NCBI RefSeq assembly: GCF_900250075.1
Contig: NZ_LT977071.1
Span: forward strand, 1,612,941 to 1,676,940
Reading direction: 5' to 3'
Source: Cupriavidus taiwanensis
GTDB lineage: Bacteria; Pseudomonadota; Gammaproteobacteria; Burkholderiales; Burkholderiaceae
Length of the DNA stretch: 64,000 bases
Below the pieces are notes generated by a model. That model was given only the letters and a program-made list of their open reading frames with translations, was not told the origin of the DNA and made no database searches. The position numbers and the translations under genes were made by a program. Below are positions 36,055 to 44,595 of the stretch, one piece after another (the stretch's first letter is position 1; every line of letters starts with the position of its first letter).

Positions 36055-37548
36055 TCAGGTGTGGTGCGCCGCCGGCAAGGCGGTCGCCCGCGGCGGCCGG
36101 TAGGCATAGCCTGCTTCCTCCAGCAGGCAGGCAAAACGCAAGGCGGTGAGATCCCGGTAGCGGCCGGCGACGATCTGCACGCCCACCGGCAGGCCGCCAG
36201 CACCGGGGCCGATCGGCGCCACGGCGGACGGCAGGCCGCACAGACCCGAGTGGCCGGCCCAGAACAACTGCGTGGTCATCGGCTGCGGGGCCCCGTTGAC
36301 GCTAAGCGTGCGCTGCCACGGCTCGCCGGCCTCGTCGAGCGCAAACGCCGTGGTGGCGGCGGCCGGGCACAGCAGCACGTCGTAGCGGGTGAAGAAGCTG
36401 CGCCATGCGGCGGCAAAGCGTTCGCGCGCCACCTGCAGGCGCAGCCAGTCGCGGTGGCGCAGCGTCGCGCCGGTGTACTGCAGGGTCGCGTAGTCGCGGT
36501 CGCCGGCGGCGGCGGTGGCGCTGCGGGCCAGCGCATCGGCGAAGGCCGCGTCATCCATGTGCACCGAGGTGGTGGCGCGCAGCAGCGTCACGTAGGCATG
36601 CCACAACTCGCCGGCGCCGAAGTCCGGCCGTTCATGCCAGCCGACGTGGGCACCTTGCTCCGCCAGCCAGTGGCCCAGCTGCCCGATCTGCGTGGCGACC
36701 TCGCCGTCCGCTTCGGCCTGGGCATGGGTGGGCAACACAGCGATGCGGAAGTCGGCGAGCCGGCGGTGCGGGCATTGCGGCCACTGCAGGCGGTATGGCA
36801 GCGCGTCGTCACCGTCCGGGCCCGCGATCACGCGCAATACCGGTTCCAGGTCGCGCGCGCTGCGCGCCAGCGGGCCGGCGACATTGATGTCCTGCTCGCC
36901 GAAGCGCGCGGCACCAGTGCCGTGGCCGGCTAGCGGCACCAGCCCGTGGCTGGGCTTGAGCGAGAAAATGCCGCAGTAGTGCGCCGGATTGCGCAGCGAC
37001 GAACCGATGTCGGAACCCACGTCGAAGAACGACAGGCCGGCGCAGACCGCCGCGGCGCTGCCGCCGGACGAGCCGCCCGGCGTGCGCGTCGGATCGTGCG
37101 GGTTGCGCGTGGTGCCGTAGATCGCGTTGTAGCTCTGCCAGTCACGCAGGCCGAGCGGGACATTGGTCTTGCCGAGCAAGATCGCGCCGGCATCGCGCAG
37201 CCGCTGTACCACCACCGCGTCGCGCCCGGCCACGTGCCCACGCAGGGCCGGATTGCCGCAGGTGGTCGGCCAGCCGGCGACATCGAACGACTCCTTGACC
37301 GAGAACGGCACGCCGTCGAGCACGCCGCGTGCCTGGCCGGCACGCCGGCGCCGGTCGCTGTCGCGCGCGGCCGCGCGGGCCGCGTCGAAATCCGACAGCA
37401 CCATCGCATTGATGATGCCGTGCCATTGCCTCTGCGCCGCCTCGCACGCGTCCACCAGTTGCTCCGCAGACACCGTGCCGTCGGCAAGCCGCTGCGCCAC
37501 CTCCCATAGCGGCGGAAATCCGCCAGTGGTCCAGTCGGGCAGGTTCAC
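36055..37548 (-). CDS. Amidase signature family enzyme
   Basis: 497 residues. The Ser-cisSer-Lys triad is visible: Lys85 in GVPFSVKES, the Gly/Ser-rich motif TPGGSSGGSAAAV (Ser160/161) and the nucleophile Ser184 in VGSDIGSSLRNPA. Such enzymes hydrolyse carboxamides or related bonds (amides, carbamates, indole acetamide, urea derivatives). The start is GTG at 37548, supported by AAGGAG seven bases upstream. An upstream GTATAC operator (37627-37632) suggests control by the GntR protein encoded at 38146-38856. The MFS transporter gene follows. Confidence 0.92.
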   Translation of the reverse strand: MNLPDWTTGGFPPLWEVAQRLADGTVSAEQLVDACEAAQRQWHGIINAMVLSDFDAARAAARDSDRRRRAGQARGVLDGVPFSVKESFDVAGWPTTCGNPALRGHVAGRDAVVVQRLRDAGAILLGKTNVPLGLRDWQSYNAIYGTTRNPHDPTRTPGGSSGGSAAAVCAGLSFFDVGSDIGSSLRNPAHYCGIFSLKPSHGLVPLAGHGTGAARFGEQDINVAGPLARSARDLEPVLRVIAGPDGDDALPYRLQWPQCPHRRLADFRIAVLPTHAQAEADGEVATQIGQLGHWLAEQGAHVGWHERPDFGAGELWHAYVTLLRATTSVHMDDAAFADALARSATAAAGDRDYATLQYTGATLRHRDWLRLQVARERFAAAWRSFFTRYDVLLCPAAATTAFALDEAGEPWQRTLSVNGAPQPMTTQLFWAGHSGLCGLPSAVAPIGPGAGGLPVGVQIVAGRYRDLTALRFACLLEEAGYAYRPPRATALPAAHHT

Positions 37549-37625
37549 ATCGGCTCCTTGTCGTTATCCGCGCCGTTCGGCACGGTGGGGGCGTATGAGG
37601 GGCTCAGGCGTACTTCGGCTGCGTT

Positions 37626-37640
37626 GGTATACTATATTCC
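37626..37640. promoter_or_regulatory. GTATAC operator upstream of the amidase gene
   Basis: GGTATACTATATTCC, 78 bases before the amidase start. The same 15 bases occur in reverse at 44831-44845, before the IT-family permease gene. GTATAC-centred palindromes are typical targets of FCD-type GntR repressors, one of which is encoded nearby. Confidence 0.6.
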
Positions 37641-37804
37641 GTATCGGGCGCAGTGCAAGGACAATGCGCGCGCGGGCATCCGCGAGCGCGGTGTGCGCAA
37701 GTTTTGGATGACAGGGGAGGATGGCCCGCAGAACGCGTGCCAGGGAGGAAGGCCGGAACAACCAGAACGTGCGGCGGAGCCCGCCGCGCGTCATTCAGTA
37801 AGGG

Positions 37805-37981
37805 TCAGCAATGGCCGCGGCGCGGGGCGCGGCCGCCCAGCGCGCGGAAGAAGCGGCCGATATCGCGCAGCCGCAGCGGCACCAGAGGGGTGGCATGGCG
37901 CACCGCATCACGGGCGGCAAAGTGGCCGAGCAACTGCTGGCCGACGGGTTGCGAAAGGTAGCGTTGTTCGGAGGATTGCAT
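37805..37981 (-). CDS. Possible 58-residue protein of unknown function
   Basis: An ATG-initiated frame encoding MQSSEQRYLSQPVGQQLLG and ending PRRGHC. Codon third positions are strongly G/C, as in neighbouring genes, but there is no good ribosome site and I recognise no family. A GTATAC operator lies 30 bases upstream (38011-38016), which supports a promoter here. It may be a real small gene, the leader of the amidase transcript, or a gene remnant. Apart from this frame and two operators the 597-base gap 37549-38145 shows nothing that looks coding. Confidence 0.3.
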   Translation of the reverse strand: MQSSEQRYLSQPVGQQLLGHFAARDAVRHATPLVPLRLRDIGRFFRALGGRAPRRGHC

Positions 37982-38010
37982 GGCGAATCTCGTGACCTTG
38001 AATGACTACA

Positions 38011-38016
38011 GTATAC
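38011..38016. promoter_or_regulatory. GTATAC operator downstream of the GntR gene
   Basis: GTATAC within CTACAGTATACACTC, between the GntR stop and the possible 58-residue frame. One of six such palindromes in the intergenic DNA between 37.6 and 44.9 kb. Confidence 0.5.
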
Positions 38017-38145
38017 ACTCAATTGGTGCAGTGCGTCATATCAGGGCACGTCATGCCCTGCTCAAGGGCATCCATGCATGCGGAGCCGGGATGGGCCACG
38101 CTTCGGTACCACCATGGGACAACCCGGAGAAGGCAGCCGGAGCGT

Positions 38146-38856
38146 TCAGGCCGCCTGCGCCGCGCTGCCCTGCCCTTCCACCGGCAGGTCAGCCGCCTTG
38201 GCGGCGCTGTAGACATGGCGCGCGGCCAGCAGGGCCGCCAAATCGGCGTCGCCGGCGATCACCGCCTGCAGGATCTGCGCGTGCTCGTCCCAGTTCTGGC
38301 GCGCGCGCACCACGTTGGCCGGGCCGAACAGCACCGCGGTGCGCTCGCGCAGCGAACGCATCATTTCCTGCAGCACGCTGTTGGCGGCGATGGTGCCGAG
38401 CACTTCGTGGAAGCGCGTATTGAGCGCCAGCAGTTCATCCGCGCGGCCCTGCGCCGCGGCCTCCATGCCCTGCCGCAATACGGTTTCCAGCTCCGCCACC
38501 AGCGCCGGGTCGCGCCGCTGCGCGGCGAGCTTGGCGTTGAGGCCCTCCAGCGTGGCGCGAACTTCGACCATCTCGCGCGCAATCACCGGCGACAGGCTGG
38601 CCACGGTCGCGCCGCGGCGCGGCTCGATCACCACCAGCCCTTCGCTGGCGAGCGCGCGCAGCGCCTCGCGCACCGGGATGCGCGATACGCCGAGTTCCGC
38701 CGAGAGCTTGTTCTCCACCAGTCGTTCGCCCGGAGCGTATTTGCCGTTCAGGATGCCCTCGCGCAGCTTGTCGGTAACAAGGGCGAACAGCGGCGAGTGG
38801 CTGGCACCGAGGCTCAGCGGCTCGGCGGGCGCGGCAGGAGACGGAGTGAGGGACAT
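38146..38856 (-). CDS. GntR-family regulator, FCD subfamily, of the catabolic island
   Basis: 236 residues. Winged helix (about 28-95) with VENKLSAELGVSRIPVREALRALASEGLVVIEPRRGATV, then a helical FCD domain with the metal-binding type residues (NTRFHEVLG, WDEHAQILQAV) that sense a small carboxylate. A GTATAC palindrome lies 39 bases before its start (38895-38900), implying autoregulation, and five more copies flank the surrounding operons. It is the likely local regulator of the 36-47.5 kb island. Confidence 0.9.
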   Translation of the reverse strand: MSLTPSPAAPAEPLSLGASHSPLFALVTDKLREGILNGKYAPGERLVENKLSAELGVSRIPVREALRALASEGLVVIEPRRGATVASLSPVIAREMVEVRATLEGLNAKLAAQRRDPALVAELETVLRQGMEAAAQGRADELLALNTRFHEVLGTIAANSVLQEMMRSLRERTAVLFGPANVVRARQNWDEHAQILQAVIAGDADLAALLAARHVYSAAKAADLPVEGQGSAAQAA

Positions 38857-38894
38857 GGGTCGGCAGAGGCGTAAGCGGAGAGGCTGGCGTCATT

Positions 38895-38900
38895 GTATAC
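38895..38900. promoter_or_regulatory. GTATAC operator upstream of the GntR gene
   Basis: GTATAC within CATTGTATACCAGCC, placed between the GntR start codon and the ferredoxin-reductase gene stop; probable autoregulatory site. Confidence 0.6.
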
Positions 38901-38926
38901 CAGCCATTTATGCATACCGCCATGTC

Positions 38927-39928
38927 TTAACAAGGGTGCTGGAACGTGAAGCTGTCGGCGTAGAGGTGGTCGGGACTGGCGCCATGCGCAATAAAGGCGG
39001 CACGCGCGTCACGAATCATATCCGGCGAGCCGCACAGGTAGATGGCGTACTCGCTGAGGTCGCCCAGGTCGGACAGCGCCGCGTCATGCACATAGCCGCG
39101 CCGGCCCTGCCAGTCCGCGCCGGCGCGCGACAACACCGGCGCGTAGCGGAAGTCGTAGAGCCGTTCGCCCCACCCCGGGATCTCGCGGTGCAGGTACAGG
39201 TCCTGCACTTCCCGCATGCCCCAGTACAACGACACCGGCGGGCAGTCGGGATCGTCCATCAGCGATTCCAGGATCGCCTTGATCGGCGCCAGGCCGGTAC
39301 CGGTGGCCACCATCAGCAGCGGCCGGTAGTCGCTCTCGCGGTAGAAGAAGCTGCCCAGCGGCAACTCGACCTCGATCGCATCGCCGGCGCGCATGCGCGG
39401 CAGGATTCCGTCGGTAAAGGCGCCGCCGGGAATGCGCCGCACATGCAGGTCGATGCGCCCGTCGCGCGGCACCGAAGCCATCGAGAAGCTGCGCGCGAGC
39501 CCGTCGGCGCTCAACAGCTTCAAATACTGGCCGGGCCGGTAGTCCAGCGCACCCGCGCCGGGCACCTCCAGCTCGACGTGCATGACGTCGGCCGACAGCG
39601 GACGCAGCGCCCGCACCACCGCGCGATGCCGCGCCGGTTCGGCGCAGGCCTCGTCGTCGCTCGCCGTGCTGATGACCAGGTCGGCCTGCGGCTGCGCCTG
39701 GCACGCCAGCGCGTAACCGGCAGCGGCTTCGTCGGGGGCCAGGCCGAACGGTTCCTCGTCGTAGCGCACCTGTCCGTCGAGCAGCCGGATGCGGCAGGTG
39801 CCGCAGCCGCCCAGCTGGCAGTCGTGGCGCAAGGCAACGCCGGCGCGCTGCGCGGCCTCCAACAGCGTCTCGCCGCGCTCGACAAGGAAGACCTGCTCCG
39901 TTTCGGCGATCTGGATGCGGTACGACAT
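38927..39928 (-). CDS. Class IB 2Fe-2S/FAD oxidoreductase (ferredoxin-NAD(P)H reductase type)
   Basis: 333 residues. A plant-type 2Fe-2S domain comes first (Cys37, Cys42, Cys45 in CQLGGCGTC and Cys76 in YALACQ), then the FAD domain (RSFSMAS) and the NAD(P)H domain (LMVATGTGLAPIKAIL, ending YLCGSPDMI). This order is that of electron-transfer partners for aromatic-ring and other non-heme iron oxygenases. The ATG at 39928 is fixed by GGGAGG seven bases before it. It is the last gene of the operon that begins with the diiron oxidase, and would supply that enzyme with electrons. Confidence 0.92.
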   Translation of the reverse strand: MSYRIQIAETEQVFLVERGETLLEAAQRAGVALRHDCQLGGCGTCRIRLLDGQVRYDEEPFGLAPDEAAAGYALACQAQPQADLVISTASDDEACAEPARHRAVVRALRPLSADVMHVELEVPGAGALDYRPGQYLKLLSADGLARSFSMASVPRDGRIDLHVRRIPGGAFTDGILPRMRAGDAIEVELPLGSFFYRESDYRPLLMVATGTGLAPIKAILESLMDDPDCPPVSLYWGMREVQDLYLHREIPGWGERLYDFRYAPVLSRAGADWQGRRGYVHDAALSDLGDLSEYAIYLCGSPDMIRDARAAFIAHGASPDHLYADSFTFQHPC

Positions 39929-39949
39929 GGAACCTCCCGGCAAGCGTGC

Positions 39950-40429
39950 TTACTTCTTGATGTCGGCCTGCACCAGCACCTTCAGGTCCTGCGGCGCCAG
40001 CAGTTCGGCCAGCGCCTGCAGCGCGGCCAGGCCGGCCTGCGTGTCCTGCTCGCCATTGCCGCCGGACAGGCCGATGCCGCCGATCACTTCGTCGTCAACC
40101 ACGATCGGGAAGCCGCCCACAAAAGCGGCGAACTTGCCCTCGAAGCTCCACTGGATGCCGAAGGCCTCGTTGCCGGGCAGCGCCGGCCCGTTCGGCGGCG
40201 TGGTGAACAGGTGCGTGGAGCGCTTGTGGCCCGCGGCGGTGAACGCCTTGTTCCACGCGATCTGCGGACCGGTGATGCGGGCGCCGTCCATGCGCTCGAG
40301 CGCGAGCGGATAACCGCCCTCGTCGACCACGCAGATCGACTCCAGCACGCCGATCTCTTCCGAGCGCCGGATCGCGGCGGCAACCATGTGGCGCGCTTCG
40401 CGCAGCTCCAGCTTGATGGCTTTCTTCAT
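39950..40429 (-). CDS. GlcG/HbpS family protein (DUF336)
   Basis: 159 residues. Conserved features of the family are LELREARHMVAAAIRRSEEIG, SICVVDEGGYPLALERMDGA, and the glycine-rich end GGFPIVVDDEVIGGIGLSGG. Members include the haem-binding HbpS and GlcG; many occur as small accessory proteins in degradation operons with no established role. The ATG at 40429 has AAGGAG upstream. It lies between the aldehyde dehydrogenase and reductase genes with short spacers, so it belongs to the same operon. Confidence 0.85.
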   Translation of the reverse strand: MKKAIKLELREARHMVAAAIRRSEEIGVLESICVVDEGGYPLALERMDGARITGPQIAWNKAFTAAGHKRSTHLFTTPPNGPALPGNEAFGIQWSFEGKFAAFVGGFPIVVDDEVIGGIGLSGGNGEQDTQAGLAALQALAELLAPQDLKVLVQADIKK

Positions 40430-40457
40430 GACGATGACTCCTTGCTGCGGGACGGGC

Positions 40458-41903
40458 TCATGCGCCCCGGTAGACGGTCTTGACTTGCGTGTAGAACTCC
40501 AGCCCGGTGCGGCCCGACTCGCGGAAGGTCGAGGTGCTCGACCGCTTGACTCCGCCGAACGGCGCATTGACCAGATTGCCGGTGGTGGTGCGGTTGATCT
40601 TGACCGTGCCCGCCTCGATGTCGTTGGCGAAGTGGTGGATGTAGCGCGGGTCGCTGGTGACAATGGCCGCGGCCAGGCCGTACTCGGTATCGTTGGCCTT
40701 GGCGATGGCGTCGGCGTAGCCGCTGAAGCCGATGATGGCGATCACCGGGCCGAAGATCTCCTCGCGCGCGATCCGCATCTGCTGCGTCACGTCGGTGAAT
40801 ACCGTCGGCGCGACGTAGTAGCCCTTGTCGAACTCCCCGCCGCTCAGGCGCATGCCGCCACAGCGCAGCGTCGCCTCGGACTTGCCGATGTCGATGTAGC
40901 GCAGCACGGTTTCCAGCTGCTTTTGCGAGGCCAGCGGCCCCAGATCCATGCCCGGCGTCATGCCGCTGCCGACCTTGAGCGTTGCGACCTTCGCCAGCAG
41001 GCGTTCGGTATAGGCGGCCTTCACGGATTCGTCCACCAGCACGCGGCTGGTGCCGGTGCAGGCCTGCCCCGACAGCGAGAAGCCGCCCTTGATGGTCAGG
41101 TCGACGGCGCGGTCCAGGTCGGCGTCTTCCATCACGATCAGCGGATTCTTGCCGCCGAGTTCCATCTGCGTGCGCGTGGTCAGCGGCGCCGCGCGGTGGA
41201 TCTGCTCGCCCGCGCGCGACGAGCCGGTGAACGAGATCGCGCGCACCGCAGGCGCTTCGGTGATGGCTGCGCCGATCTCGGCGGCGCTGCCGGTGATGAA
41301 GTTCAGCACGCCCTTGGGCAGCCCGGCCTTGACCAGCGCCTCGGCCAGCCGGTAGCCCGACAGCGGCGCCTCGGACGACGGCTTGAACACCACCGTGTTG
41401 CCGGTCACCAGCGCCGGCGCGATCTTGCGCGCGGGGATCGATATCGGGAAATTCCACGGCGCGATCACCGTCACCACGCCCAGCGGCTCGCGCTGGCTGT
41501 AGACGAGCTGGTCGGGATCGTCGTTGGGATACACCTCGCCGGTGAAGGTCTGCCCTTCGACGGCATAGAAGCGCAGCGTCTGCGCCGAGCGCAGCACCTC
41601 GTCGCGCGCCAGCGCCAGCGCCTTGCCTTCCTCGCGGGTCAGCTCGGCGGCGATGCTGTCGGCGTTGGCCTCCAGGTGCTCCGCCGCGCGGTTGAGGATG
41701 GCGGCGCGCTTGCCGACCGGCGTCTTTTTCCAGCCGGCAAAGGCCGCTGCCGCGGCGGCCACGGCGGCTTGCCCGTCCACCGCGGACGAGGCCTGGAAGC
41801 GGCCCACCAGGTCGGCGGTGTCGGCGGGGTTGACGTTGTCGAAGGTCCGGCCCGACTGGCAGGCCGTCCATTCGCCGTCGATATGGTTCAAGAACACAGT
41901 CAT
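40458..41903 (-). CDS. NAD(P)-dependent aldehyde dehydrogenase
   Basis: 481 residues with all catalytic residues: Asn151 (APWNFP), Lys174 (VFKPSSEAP), Glu248 (MELGGKNP) and the nucleophile Cys282 (SGQACTGTS). It is closest in appearance to the 2,5-dioxovalerate / succinate semialdehyde group, which takes small carboxylated aldehydes. It sits 25 bases after the diiron oxidase gene and probably oxidises the aldehyde that enzyme releases. The ATG at 41903 is the start of homology. Confidence 0.93.
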   Translation of the reverse strand: MTVFLNHIDGEWTACQSGRTFDNVNPADTADLVGRFQASSAVDGQAAVAAAAAAFAGWKKTPVGKRAAILNRAAEHLEANADSIAAELTREEGKALALARDEVLRSAQTLRFYAVEGQTFTGEVYPNDDPDQLVYSQREPLGVVTVIAPWNFPISIPARKIAPALVTGNTVVFKPSSEAPLSGYRLAEALVKAGLPKGVLNFITGSAAEIGAAITEAPAVRAISFTGSSRAGEQIHRAAPLTTRTQMELGGKNPLIVMEDADLDRAVDLTIKGGFSLSGQACTGTSRVLVDESVKAAYTERLLAKVATLKVGSGMTPGMDLGPLASQKQLETVLRYIDIGKSEATLRCGGMRLSGGEFDKGYYVAPTVFTDVTQQMRIAREEIFGPVIAIIGFSGYADAIAKANDTEYGLAAAIVTSDPRYIHHFANDIEAGTVKINRTTTGNLVNAPFGGVKRSSTSTFRESGRTGLEFYTQVKTVYRGA

Positions 41904-41928
41904 CGTCGGTCCCGTTGCGTGGCGCTGC

Positions 41929-42660
41929 TCAGGCCGCCATGTCCAGTTCGGGCAGCGGCAGCTCTTGCTCGACATAGTCGTGATAGAGCGCGGTCGTGTA
42001 CAGCAGCCGCATTTGCGCGCCGATCTCGCAGATCTTCAGGCAGCGCTGCTGCAGCTCCGGCGTGTTGGCGTGCTCCAGCACGATCTGGTAGCCGCGCTCG
42101 CCGTGGATCTCGTCCGAGACGATATGCAGGTCGAAGAACTCGACCTCTTCGTCGGTGAACTGGTACTTGTCGCGCAGCGTCGGCGTCTGCTTGCGGTAGA
42201 TCGACGGCACCTGCGATTCCAGCCCCACCACCAGGCCGGCCACGGCCACGATCGGATCCTCGCGCATCGCCACCGCGTAGCACCAGCTCTGCAGGCCGCG
42301 CGTGGTGGGCGACATGTTGTCCGGGTCGAGCACGCGTTCGCGGGTGGTGCCGCAGGCTTCGGCAAAGCGGATCAGCAGGTCGGTGTGGCGGTCGCCGCCG
42401 ATCTCCTCCTCGTACATATTGGCCAGCAGGAAGTCCTTGGCCTCGGTGTAGCGGTCCGGCGTGCGCGCATAGATATAGCCAAGGTAATCCGCGAACGGTC
42501 CGACGTAGTGGTAGTGGTTCTCGGCCCAGCGCGCGAGATGGGCACGGGTCAGCTTGCCACTGGCCCAGGCCACGCTGAACGGCGCCTGGTTGGCGCTCTT
42601 GCCTTTGATCGCTTGTTCGAGGGCGGCTCGGAATGCTTCGCGGTTCATCAGTTCGGCCAT
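41929..42660 (-). CDS. Heme-oxygenase-fold diiron oxidase (TENA/THI-4/PqqC, CADD-like)
   Basis: 243 residues, all-helical. Residues that match the six metal ligands of the CADD/UndA-type diiron oxidases are present: Glu85 and His92 (NMYEEEIGGDRHTD), Glu148 (GLESQVPS), and His179, Asp183, His186 (DLHIVSDEIHGE, an H-x3-D-x2-H pattern as in CADD). Known relatives use O2 for unusual cleavages: fatty acid to alkene (UndA), lysine-chain fragmentation (BesC), N-oxidation (SznF) and p-aminobenzoate formation (CADD). PqqC itself is cofactorless and lacks these ligands. AAGGAG precedes the ATG at 42660. First gene of an operon with aldehyde dehydrogenase, DUF336 protein and reductase; a GTATAC operator lies 85 bases upstream. 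The substrate is unknown. Confidence 0.8.
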   Translation of the reverse strand: MAELMNREAFRAALEQAIKGKSANQAPFSVAWASGKLTRAHLARWAENHYHYVGPFADYLGYIYARTPDRYTEAKDFLLANMYEEEIGGDRHTDLLIRFAEACGTTRERVLDPDNMSPTTRGLQSWCYAVAMREDPIVAVAGLVVGLESQVPSIYRKQTPTLRDKYQFTDEEVEFFDLHIVSDEIHGERGYQIVLEHANTPELQQRCLKICEIGAQMRLLYTTALYHDYVEQELPLPELDMAA

Positions 42661-42744
42661 AACGGACTCCTTGGTGTCGAGGGGACGATGCAGTGGGTCG
42701 GAATGCCGGAATCCAGTTCGCTTCGAAGTTGTTCCGGCATTTTT

Positions 42745-42750
42745 GTATAC
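42745..42750. promoter_or_regulatory. GTATAC operator upstream of the diiron oxidase operon
   Basis: GTATAC within TTTTGTATACTATATACATT, in the 171-base gap between the diiron oxidase gene and the ornithine cyclodeaminase gene stop. The following CTATATACATT is AT-rich and may include the promoter. It shares TATACTATAT with the sites at 37626 and 44831. Confidence 0.6.
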
Positions 42751-42831
42751 TATATACATTCATTCGGCGGCGACAAGGGCCCTGTTGACTCATCACCTCA
42801 GTGTTTACCCGCGGGCGTTGGCCCGCGAGGA

Positions 42832-43764
42832 TCAGCCGGCGCGGCGCTCCACCTCGCCCGCGATACGCGACCACGCGTATCCCGCCAGCGCGACGTCCTC
42901 CAGCCCCACGCCGACCGACTTGTAGATCAGGATGTCGTCATCGCGCTGTCGCGGCGATATCTTGCCGAGCACCACGTCGGCCAGTTCGACGATCTTTTCC
43001 GGCGGCAGCGCGCCGGGACCGGCCAGCACGATATCGCCGGCCTCGCGGGTGGATTGCGGCCGCCACTCCACCACCACCGCGGCGGCGCGGCGCAGCGCGG
43101 TGTCGTCCAGTTCGCGCGTGTGCGGCAGGCTCGAGCCGATCGCGGCGACGAACGCGCCGGGCCGGATTGCCGCACCGGAGAACAGCGGCGTGGTCGCACG
43201 CGAGGCCGTGACGATGATGTCGGCTTCGGCCACCGCGGCATCGGGCTCGGCCAGCGCAACCGGAATGCCGCACTGCGCCGACAGCCGTTCCGGCATGCCG
43301 GCGTCGGCGTGCGGATCGGACACCAGGATGCGCTCGAGCCGGAGCGTGGCGCTGAGCTGGCGCGCGTGCTGCGCGCCCTGCGTGCCGGCACCGAACAAGG
43401 CCAGCGTGCGTGCGCCGGCGCGGGCCAGCCGCTGCGCCGCCAGCGTGGTGCAGGCCGCGGTGCGCAGCCGCGTGATGGCGCCGGCGTCGAACGAAGCCAG
43501 CGGGCGGCCGTCGTCGGTGGAGAAGATCAGGATGACGAAGGAAAACTGGCCGTTGATGGTGGTGTAGACCTTGGCCCCGGCCACGCCCTGCTGCGGAATC
43601 ACCGCACCCAGCGTCGAAAGCTTGACCCCGCCCGCCTCGGTGCGTATCCGCGCCTGCATCGCGGCATCGCCGCGCCCGAAGCTGGAAAAGGCGGACGCCA
43701 TGACGTCGAGGGCCGCTTCCGGCGTGACATGGGCATCGATCATGGCATCAGTGATGTGCTGCAT
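42832..43764 (-). CDS. Ornithine cyclodeaminase / mu-crystallin family protein
   Basis: 310 residues. GVAGAKVYTTINGQFSFVILIF, TRLRTAACTTLAAQRLAR, and a Rossmann motif LALFGAGTQGAQHARQL define the family, whose members reduce ketimines, oxidise or cyclise amino acids, or act on alanine and 2,3-diaminopropionate, with bound NAD(P). The late active-site region GSSLPHTRELDD is present. GGAG precedes the ATG. Position upstream of the diiron oxidase operon and downstream of the TauE-like permease gene (63 bases) suggests a nitrogen-containing substrate in this island. Confidence 0.87.
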   Translation of the reverse strand: MQHITDAMIDAHVTPEAALDVMASAFSSFGRGDAAMQARIRTEAGGVKLSTLGAVIPQQGVAGAKVYTTINGQFSFVILIFSTDDGRPLASFDAGAITRLRTAACTTLAAQRLARAGARTLALFGAGTQGAQHARQLSATLRLERILVSDPHADAGMPERLSAQCGIPVALAEPDAAVAEADIIVTASRATTPLFSGAAIRPGAFVAAIGSSLPHTRELDDTALRRAAAVVVEWRPQSTREAGDIVLAGPGALPPEKIVELADVVLGKISPRQRDDDILIYKSVGVGLEDVALAGYAWSRIAGEVERRAG

Positions 43765-43827
43765 GGAAACTCCGCTGGTGGGTTAGTTGGCAAAGCGAGA
43801 AGGTCCGTGGCGTGTGGGCACGCCGTC

Positions 43828-44595
43828 TCAGGCAAATGCCGCGCGGCCGAGCACGCCCAGCGCGCCGGCTGCGCACAGGCCTAGCAGCAAGCGGCGCACG
43901 GCTTGGGCGGAAACGCGCCCGCGCAGCCGGTTCGACAGCGCAAAGCCGGCCACCAGGAACGGCGCGAGCGCCAGTGCCAGTAAAAGCTGCGGCATGCCGA
44001 AGCGCCCGGCCAGCGTCAACATGGCCAGCGACAGCACGGCGCCGCCCGAGAGGATGGTGCCCATGGTTGCGCGCATCGGCGCGGGCGCCATGTGCTGCAT
44101 GACCAGCGCGAACGGCGGCGCGCCGGCCGAAGTGATGGTCCCCATGAAGCCGGACAACGTGCCGGCGATCACCACGTTGCGCGGGCCCGGCAACAAGCGC
44201 CAGCCAAGCAAGCTCAGCGCCACCGCGGCCAGGATAGACAGCGAAAACAGCACCGCCAGCGGCCCCGGCGCTAGCCAGGCGATGGTCAGCACCGCCGCCG
44301 CGCCGCCGGCTGCCCGCCCCACCAGGGCAAAACCCGCCACCGGCCAGACGATGGCTTCGCGCTCGCGCAGCGCGCCCATCAGCGACAGGCAGCAACCCAT
44401 CGCGAGGAGCGGTCCCGGCACCAGCTCCGGGAAAAAGATCGCCCCCAGCGGCGCGCACAGCATCGCAAAGCCGATCCCGCCCACGCCCTGCAGGCAGGCG
44501 CCGGCCAGGATAAGCGTGCCCATCCACAGGTAGTCCGGAGCGGAAAGGTCAGGTGGCAGCAGCGTCAGCAAGGCGGCGGGGATGGCGTCGGTCAT
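43828..44595 (-). CDS. TauE/SafE-family permease
   Basis: 255 residues, about eight membrane helices, with the DUF81 repeats GACLQGVGGIGFAMLCAPL and GTLSGFMGTITSAGAPPFALVM. It is a distant relative of the tauE product at 30168-30938 (same length, different residues). The family exports sulfite, sulfoacetate or other small organic anions. It heads an operon with the ornithine cyclodeaminase homologue; a GTATAC operator lies 61 bases before its start. Confidence 0.87.
   Translation of the reverse strand: MTDAIPAALLTLLPPDLSAPDYLWMGTLILAGACLQGVGGIGFAMLCAPLGAIFFPELVPGPLLAMGCCLSLMGALREREAIVWPVAGFALVGRAAGGAAAVLTIAWLAPGPLAVLFSLSILAAVALSLLGWRLLPGPRNVVIAGTLSGFMGTITSAGAPPFALVMQHMAPAPMRATMGTILSGGAVLSLAMLTLAGRFGMPQLLLALALAPFLVAGFALSNRLRGRVSAQAVRRLLLGLCAAGALGVLGRAAFA

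Noticed and set aside
41929..42660. PqqC, pyrroloquinoline quinone synthase
   Set aside because: The protein carries metal ligands that PqqC lacks, and no pqqA, B, D or E gene is nearby.
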